Below are positions 1-5,643 of a stretch of 5,643 nt of DNA, in pieces (position 1 is the first letter of the stretch; each line of letters begins with the position of its first letter). The stretch covers positions 1 to 5,643 of the forward strand of contig CAMLIU010000127.1 in NCBI GenBank assembly GCA_946479995.1, given 5' to 3'. The DNA is from an uncultured Gemmatimonadota bacterium. Its GTDB lineage: Bacteria; Gemmatimonadota; Gemmatimonadetes; Gemmatimonadales; Gemmatimonadaceae. Below the pieces are notes generated by a model. The model worked only from the letters and a program-made list of their open reading frames with translations, ran no database searches and was not told where the DNA came from. The position numbers and the translations under genes are program-made.

Positions 1-80
1 GGGGGTCTCTTTCGACTGATGGGGCCGCCGTTGCGTCACGGCCGCGGTGACTCGGATCACATTCCAGGTGCTGCCGCGCG

Positions 81-98
81 CTCACAGCGCGCTGTGAG
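81..98. repeat. 18-base perfect palindrome over the lipoprotein stop codon
   Basis: The bases CTCACAGCG are followed immediately by their exact reverse complement CGCTGTGAG. As RNA this could form a 7-bp stem closed by a CGCG tetraloop. The minus-strand stop codon of the lipoprotein gene (82-84) lies inside it. No U-run follows on either strand, so it is not a canonical intrinsic terminator. It could be an mRNA 3'-end stabiliser, a weak terminator, a protein-binding dyad, or chance in GC-rich DNA. The symmetry is seen directly; any role is inference. Confidence 0.55.
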
Positions 99-984
99 GG
101 ACGACGATCTCGCGGGACAGGGTGAGTCGCAGCGCGCTCCCGGCGGGCAGGCAGGCGTCGCTGCCGTGCGTGGCGTGGGCGGCGGCGGTGCCGGCAGCCG
201 CGCCCGCAGCCGCGCCGATGACGGTGGACTTGGTGCTGCCGCCGAAGATGCGACCGAGCACCGCACCGGCCACCGCGCCGCCGATGACCTTCTTCCGGTC
301 GTTCCCCGACGCCACCTGCACCCTCTCGAGGGAGCCGAGAGTGGCGACGTTCCCGTCCACGGCGCGCGACGAGCCGCTCACGTCGAGGGAGCGCACACGG
401 AACTGGATGCGACTGTCCTCGATCGGGTCCGCCCGCTCCACCGACGCCACCTCGATGACGACCGTGGTGCCGGCGGGGATCTCGGCGCCGTTGCTGCCCA
501 CGGTGGGCTCGCTGACCGTCGCCGTGAACTTGTCACCGGCGAGCGCGCTGGCAGCGCACACCTTCGCGTTGGTGGTCATCCCCACCTGGGTGCCGGCGCC
601 GATCACGCCATTCGCCGGCGCTGGTGCCGGCGCGGGAGCTGGCGCGGACTGGACGGCCGCCGGCGCCGGTTCGCGCGGCGTCCGGGCGACCGGCGCGGGC
701 GGACTCTCGCGACGCGGCGTGGGCTTCGGCCGCGGCGTGCTCACCCTGGGCGGCTCGGGACGCCGCGTCGGGGCGGCGGGGGCAGGCGCCGCGGATGCAT
801 TGGCGCCGATCGGCGCATCGTTGAACACCACGGGCCCCGTGCCGGGGCGCTGCGCCATGGCGAGGTCCTGCGCCAGCGTCGAATCCGCGGGCGGCGCCGG
901 CTCGCGGTCGCGACAGCCGACAGCCAGCAGCAGGGCGGCAGCCGGCAGGAGAAGGCGACGGGGGAGGGGAGAGAGGGCGGGCAT
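82..984 (-). CDS. Glycine-zipper lipoprotein with Pro/Ala-rich linker, function unknown
   Basis: This is a 300-residue protein that I do not recognise as a named family. The chosen start (ATG at 982-984) gives a classic lipoprotein signal: arginines at 9-10, a hydrophobic stretch at 11-22, and lipobox AVGC with Cys24 as the lipidated residue. An upstream in-frame ATG at 1101 would put 39 unlikely residues, encoded by repeat-like intergenic DNA, before the signal. Residues 25-125 form a low-complexity Pro/Ala/Arg linker that includes an AP-repeat tract. Residues 126-230 look beta-rich, with phrases such as GDKFTATV and EIPAGTTVVIEV typical of small barrel-like envelope domains. Residues 234-270 are a glycine/alanine zipper likely to insert in or pack against membrane, and the C-terminal LPAGSALRLTL segment returns to beta. 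C143 and C278 could form a disulfide. The protein is probably anchored in the cell envelope, with the linker spanning periplasm or peptidoglycan. No obvious Shine-Dalgarno precedes the start. Confidence 0.8.
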   Translation of the reverse strand: MPALSPLPRRLLLPAAALLLAVGCRDREPAPPADSTLAQDLAMAQRPGTGPVVFNDAPIGANASAAPAPAAPTRRPEPPRVSTPRPKPTPRRESPPAPVARTPREPAPAAVQSAPAPAPAPAPANGVIGAGTQVGMTTNAKVCAASALAGDKFTATVSEPTVGSNGAEIPAGTTVVIEVASVERADPIEDSRIQFRVRSLDVSGSSRAVDGNVATLGSLERVQVASGNDRKKVIGGAVAGAVLGRIFGGSTKSTVIGAAAGAAAGTAAAHATHGSDACLPAGSALRLTLSREIVVPHSAL

Positions 985-1019
985 GGCGAATGATACCCGG
1001 GGTCGGCGAGGGAGTTCGG
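985..1019 (-). promoter_or_regulatory. Putative leaderless promoter of the lipoprotein gene
   Basis: Read on the minus strand, CCGAAC (1014-1019) is followed after 18 bases by TATCAT (990-995) and then, after 5 bases, by the start ATG. TATCAT is a good -10 match. The -35 element is weak and keeps only the central GA of TTGACA. With normal spacing, transcription would begin at or within a couple of bases of the ATG, giving a leaderless message, which agrees with the missing Shine-Dalgarno. The same layout precedes the neighbouring kinase gene, which raises confidence. No start-site data are available here. Confidence 0.5.
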
Positions 1020-1042
1020 GAAGGCCGGAAGGCCGGAAGGCG
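1019..1042. repeat. Three tandem GGAAGGCC-type octamers
   Basis: Octamers GGAAGGCC, GGAAGGCC and GGAAGGCG run head to tail between the lipoprotein and kinase genes. The opposite side of the gap carries the complementary theme (CCACCTTCCCGGCTTCCC), so the whole gap is built from one purine/pyrimidine-biased module. It resembles dispersed intergenic repeat DNA more than coding sequence. From memory, similar GGGAAGG-type modules litter intergenic regions of Gemmatimonadota, but I cannot check that here. Confidence 0.6.
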
Positions 1043-1080
1043 GGAACGTCAGGCTGTTTCCCACCTTCCCGGCTTCCCGC
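1024..1080 (-). terminator. Long imperfect hairpin after the kinase gene, possible terminator
   Basis: The core arms are 1035-1046 and 1058-1069, a 12-bp stem around an 11-base loop. Outside a bulge, a further interrupted stem continues to about 1024 and 1080. In the minus-strand transcript the single core mismatch becomes a G-U pair, whereas in the plus transcript it is C-A, so the fold favours minus-strand RNA. It begins 5 bases after the kinase stop codon, a usual terminator position. No U-run follows, so termination, if any, would be non-canonical. It may equally be an mRNA-stabilising or repeat-derived structure. Confidence 0.45.
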
Positions 1081-1084
1081 ATTC

Positions 1085-1753
1085 TCACCTTCCGCTTCCA
1101 AGCGCCAGCTCCGTCTGCGGCAGCACCGGCTCGATCACCGCTCGCACCCGCGCGGCAATCGGGTCGATGGTGGACGGGTCGCCCACCAGGTCGTAGTCGC
1201 GCACGTCGAGCGCGAGCACGGGACAGGCGCGGAAGCGGCTGATCCAGCGGTCGTAGCGCGCGTGCAGCGCGGCCCAGTACGACTCCGGGGTCTCGCGTTC
1301 CTTCGGGCGGCCGCGCAGGCGGATGCGGGCGACGATCACGTCCAGCGGTGCGTGCAGGTAGACGAGCAGTCGCGGGGGGCGCGCGGCGGGGGAGTGCAGC
1401 AGCTCCACGTACAGCCGCTGGTACAGCTCCCACTCGAGGTCGGACATCAGCCCCTCCTCGTGGTGGCCCCGGGCGAAGATCTCCGCGTCCTCGTACCACG
1501 TGCGGTCGAGGATCCAGCTTCCTCCCGCACCGCGGATGCGGCGCATGCTCTCGAAGCGCGTGGCGAGAAAGTGGAGCTGCAGCGGCAGAGCGAACTCGCG
1601 CATCGCGTCCGCGCCGCCGCCGTAGAAGCGCTCGAGCCACGGGTTCTCCTCGTCCACGCTCTCCAGGGCGTGCTGGAGGCCGAAGCGCGCCGCGAGCGCG
1701 CGGGTGAGGGTGCTCTTGCCCGAGCCGACCATGCCGGCGATTCCGATGAGCAT
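1085..1753 (-). CDS. Deoxynucleoside kinase (dAK/dGK/dCK family)
   Basis: This 222-residue cytosolic enzyme should transfer a phosphate from ATP to the 5'-hydroxyl of a deoxynucleoside, the first step of nucleotide salvage. The Walker A loop is GMVGSGKST (7-15). E35/E36 before NPWLERFY mark the catalytic-acid region, and FALPLQLHFLATR (54-66) contains the usual substrate-contact glutamine (Q59). DRTWYEDAEIFA (83-94) is the DRS-like motif, with T replacing the common S. The arginine-rich lid is ARIRLRGRPKER (142-153), followed by a YWAALHARYDRWI helix. Length fits the roughly 200-225 of the family. The start at 1753 puts the P-loop near the N-terminus as expected; an in-frame ATG at 1906 would add 51 residues with no family resemblance. 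The base specificity (dA, dG or dC) cannot be read from the motifs. It lies upstream of the lipoprotein gene on the same strand, but a hairpin and a separate promoter candidate argue against simple co-transcription. Confidence 0.92.
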   Translation of the reverse strand: MLIGIAGMVGSGKSTLTRALAARFGLQHALESVDEENPWLERFYGGGADAMREFALPLQLHFLATRFESMRRIRGAGGSWILDRTWYEDAEIFARGHHEEGLMSDLEWELYQRLYVELLHSPAARPPRLLVYLHAPLDVIVARIRLRGRPKERETPESYWAALHARYDRWISRFRACPVLALDVRDYDLVGDPSTIDPIAARVRAVIEPVLPQTELALGSGR

Positions 1754-1788
1754 GCGGCAAGATATCGCGCCGGCGCATCCTCGTTCAG
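1754..1788 (-). promoter_or_regulatory. Putative leaderless promoter of the deoxynucleoside kinase gene
   Basis: On the minus strand, CTGAAC (1783-1788) is followed after 18 bases by TATCTT (1759-1764), and the start ATG follows 5 bases later. Both hexamers match those before the lipoprotein gene at five of six positions, with identical spacings. The -10 lies too close to the ATG to leave room for a ribosome-binding site, and none is visible. This predicts transcription starting at or next to the A of the ATG. Confidence 0.5.
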
Positions 1789-1819
1789 GCGCGAGCCCCA
1801 CCTGCCGATACTGTGAAGT

Positions 1820-1837
1820 ACCGGGCGCCAGCCCGGT
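1820..1837. repeat. Small perfect hairpin in the divergent intergenic region
   Basis: ACCGGGC, loop GCCA, then GCCCGGT make a perfect 7-bp stem about 80 bases before the hybrid kinase start. Just upstream on the plus strand lie TTCAGG (1784-1789) and GATACT (1807-1812), 17 bases apart. They are weak matches to -35 and -10 elements. If used, transcription would start near 1819 and place the hairpin at the very 5' end of a roughly 100-base leader. I see no other gene or signal in 1754-1918, which is C/T-rich towards its end. Confidence 0.3.
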
Positions 1838-1918
1838 TGCCACCGCGTCGCCCGGCGCGTCCTCCCTCTGCGCCGACCCCTCCTCGGTCGCCCTTTCCCG
1901 CTTCACGTACCGCCGGCA

Positions 1919-4574
<2,656 letters not shown>

Positions 4575-4585
<11 letters not shown>

Positions 4586-5207
4586 GACGATTCCCGCCGC
4601 CGCGGCCGCGCAGTGGGCCGAGCTGAGCGACGCGCTGCTCGCCGGGCTGGTGCACATGCTCAACAACCGGGTCACCGCACTGAGCGTGTGCGCCGAGCTG
4701 GCGGCACTCGGTGACGACGAGATGATCACCGGCGGGGTGCTGACCACCGAGATGCAGCGGCTGCAGCACGCCAGCGCCCTGCTCGGCCTCCTCCCCTCGC
4801 GCCCGCACGCGCCGGAGGCGCTCGAGCTCCGTCCGGTGCTGGACGACGCGATCGCCCTGCACTCGCATCATCCGCGCACGCGCCTCGTGCCCTGCGACGT
4901 GGGCGTGGAGGACGGGATGCAGCCGGTGCGCGCGCCACGGTGGGCGATGTTGCGCCTCATGCTCGTGCTCGTGGACGCCGCGAAGGCGGCCGCGTCCGAT
5001 GCTGGACGCCCGGCCGGCATCCGACTCACCAGCGACGAGCGCCAGGCGCGTGTGCACGTGCGCACGCCCGACGACGTCGGCCCCTACGGGGCGGCGATGG
5101 CGGCGCTCTGCGACGGCGGATTCTCCCGCCAGGGCGAGGAGGTGGTGCTCACCCTCCCGACGCTCCGCTCGCTGCGCGAGCGGGAGCGCGGCGCTACGGG
5201 CGGCTGA
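4575..5207 (+). CDS. Degenerate histidine-kinase-like protein, candidate phosphotransferase or phosphatase
   Basis: This is a 210-residue soluble protein without signal peptide or membrane segment. Residues 13-42 form a DHp-like helix with H27 in LVHMLNNRVTAL, parallel to the HDFNN box of the upstream kinase. The asparagine four residues after the histidine (N31) is kept, but the acidic residue after it is methionine (M28). A second helix follows at 57-73. Residues 81-140 track the start of a kinase ATPase domain, but the N box reads MLVLVDAAKAA, with D134 where the key asparagine should be. No DxGxG or GxGLG motif follows. Residues 172-196 resemble only the last helix and strand of the fold, ending GEEVVLTLP. 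It therefore probably cannot bind ATP. ChpT and Spo0B are precedents for such DHp plus dead-ATPase phosphotransferases of similar size. The 11-base overlap with the hybrid kinase suggests a shared pathway, with phosphate from D817 passing to H27, or phosphatase activity on a receiver. Fold resemblance is read by eye, and the function is inferred. Confidence 0.7.
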
Positions 5208-5643
5208 TCAGGCGCAGGCGAGCGCCGGGCTGATCGTGGCGCGGAGGCGCGACAGCGCCCGCGCGCGAAGCTGCGAGACACGCGACTCGCTCACGCCGAG
5301 CAGCTCGCCGATCTCCCGCGACCGCAGTTCCTCGAAGTAGTACAGCGCGAGCACCGTGCGCTCCTGGTCGTCGAGATCGAGCATCGCGTCGCGCAGGAGG
5401 GCGATCTCGTCCTCGCGCGCGATGCGCTCGTCCGGCAGCTCGTCGTCGCTGCCCAGCAGCTCGGCGCGGGTGAGGCGCTCGTCGTACGAGGCGCGGGAGT
5501 GGCCGTCCAGCGGCAGGTGCACCGCGTTCTCCACGTCGGCGGTCCAGCGGAAGAGCGTCGCGCTGTCCACGCCGAGCGCACCGGCCAGCTCGTGGCTGGA
5601 CGGATCGCGGCCGAGCGCGTGCATGAGCGACTCGCGCGCCTGG
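5208..5643 (-). CDS. FliA/WhiG-type sigma factor, C-terminal part (cut by window edge)
   Basis: The visible 144 residues are the C-terminal part of an alternative sigma-70 factor; the gene begins beyond the right edge. An internal methionine (ATG at 5622-5624) is not the true start, because the frame continues upstream in family-like sequence (QARESL). Region 3 is about residues 1-45 of the fragment, including LGRDPSSHELAGALGV. A charged acidic linker follows. Region 4 (about 77-138) reads LDDQERTVLALYYFEEL and then the helix-turn-helix REIGELLGVSESRVSQLRARALSRLR, which contacts the -35 element. The YYFEEL and SESRVSQL phrases are characteristic of FliA-like group 3 sigma factors. Such factors direct RNA polymerase to flagellar and chemotaxis promoters in many bacteria, but related ones (SigB/SigF, WhiG) serve stress or development, so the regulon is not settled. 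Regions 1-2 are outside the window. The gene converges on the histidine-kinase-like gene with no spacer. Confidence 0.9.
   Translation of the reverse strand, partial: QARESLMHALGRDPSSHELAGALGVDSATLFRWTADVENAVHLPLDGHSRASYDERLTRAELLGSDDELPDERIAREDEIALLRDAMLDLDDQERTVLALYYFEELRSREIGELLGVSESRVSQLRARALSRLRATISPALACA

Noticed and set aside
2..19. Possible tail of a plus-strand gene ending at TGA 17-19
   Set aside because: Only five codons are visible, and no start, motif or codon bias can be judged.
741..1778. Minus-strand open frame overlapping the kinase and lipoprotein genes in another frame
   Set aside because: The product is Arg/Pro/Ala-rich and shows no family motif, whereas the other minus-strand frame gives a complete deoxynucleoside kinase with P-loop and lid.
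122..1816. Plus-strand open frame of 564 codons across the lipoprotein and kinase genes
   Set aside because: It is antisense to two well-supported genes and the hairpin gap, has low-complexity Ala/Arg/Gly composition and no recognisable domain.
1754..1906. N-terminal extension of the deoxynucleoside kinase from an ATG at 1906
   Set aside because: The extra 51 residues resemble no kinase sequence, and the family has its P-loop near the N-terminus. The promoter-like TATCTT also lies inside the extension.
5622..5624. ATG as start of the sigma factor
   Set aside because: The frame continues upstream to the window edge with family-like residues, and sigma regions 1-2 would be missing, so it is an internal methionine.

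Overview
The window is GC-rich throughout and densely coding, with strong G/C bias at third codon positions. That bias produces long meaningless antisense frames. Gene content, the GGAAGG-type intergenic hairpin DNA and the apparent scarcity of Shine-Dalgarno sites suggest an environmental high-GC bacterium. Gemmatimonadota is my best guess, from recollection of similar intergenic repeats, and it is not proven here. There are five protein genes, one of them cut by the right edge. I see no RNA gene, mobile element or CRISPR array. Bases 1-81 hold nothing I can assign.

Left block (82-1753, minus strand): a deoxynucleoside kinase (1085-1753) lies upstream of a proline/alanine-rich glycine-zipper lipoprotein (82-984). 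The 100-base gap between them holds three tandem GGAAGGCC-type octamers and a long imperfect hairpin that pairs best in the minus-strand transcript. Both genes are preceded by nearly identical promoter-like hexamers, C(T/C)GAAC - 18 bases - TATC(T/A)T, ending exactly 5 bases before the ATG. This arrangement predicts leaderless mRNAs and separate transcription of the two genes. An 18-base perfect palindrome covers the lipoprotein stop codon.

Middle block (1754-5207, plus strand): a 165-base divergent intergenic region with one small hairpin is followed by an 888-residue membrane hybrid histidine kinase (TM - Cache-like sensor - TM - HAMP - PAS - HisKA - ATPase - receiver). It overlaps by 11 bases a 210-residue protein shaped like a histidine-kinase core, with a phosphorylatable-type histidine but no recognisable ATP-binding motifs. 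The pair looks like a translationally coupled phosphorelay: the kinase would autophosphorylate, pass phosphate to its own receiver, and the small protein could act as a phosphotransferase or phosphatase. The receiver-to-small-protein step is inference.

Right block (5208-5643, minus strand): the C-terminal part of a FliA/WhiG-type sigma factor. It converges on the small histidine-kinase-like gene so tightly that the two stop codons abut as the palindrome TGATCA. The neighbourhood hints at motility or stress control, but no target gene is visible.
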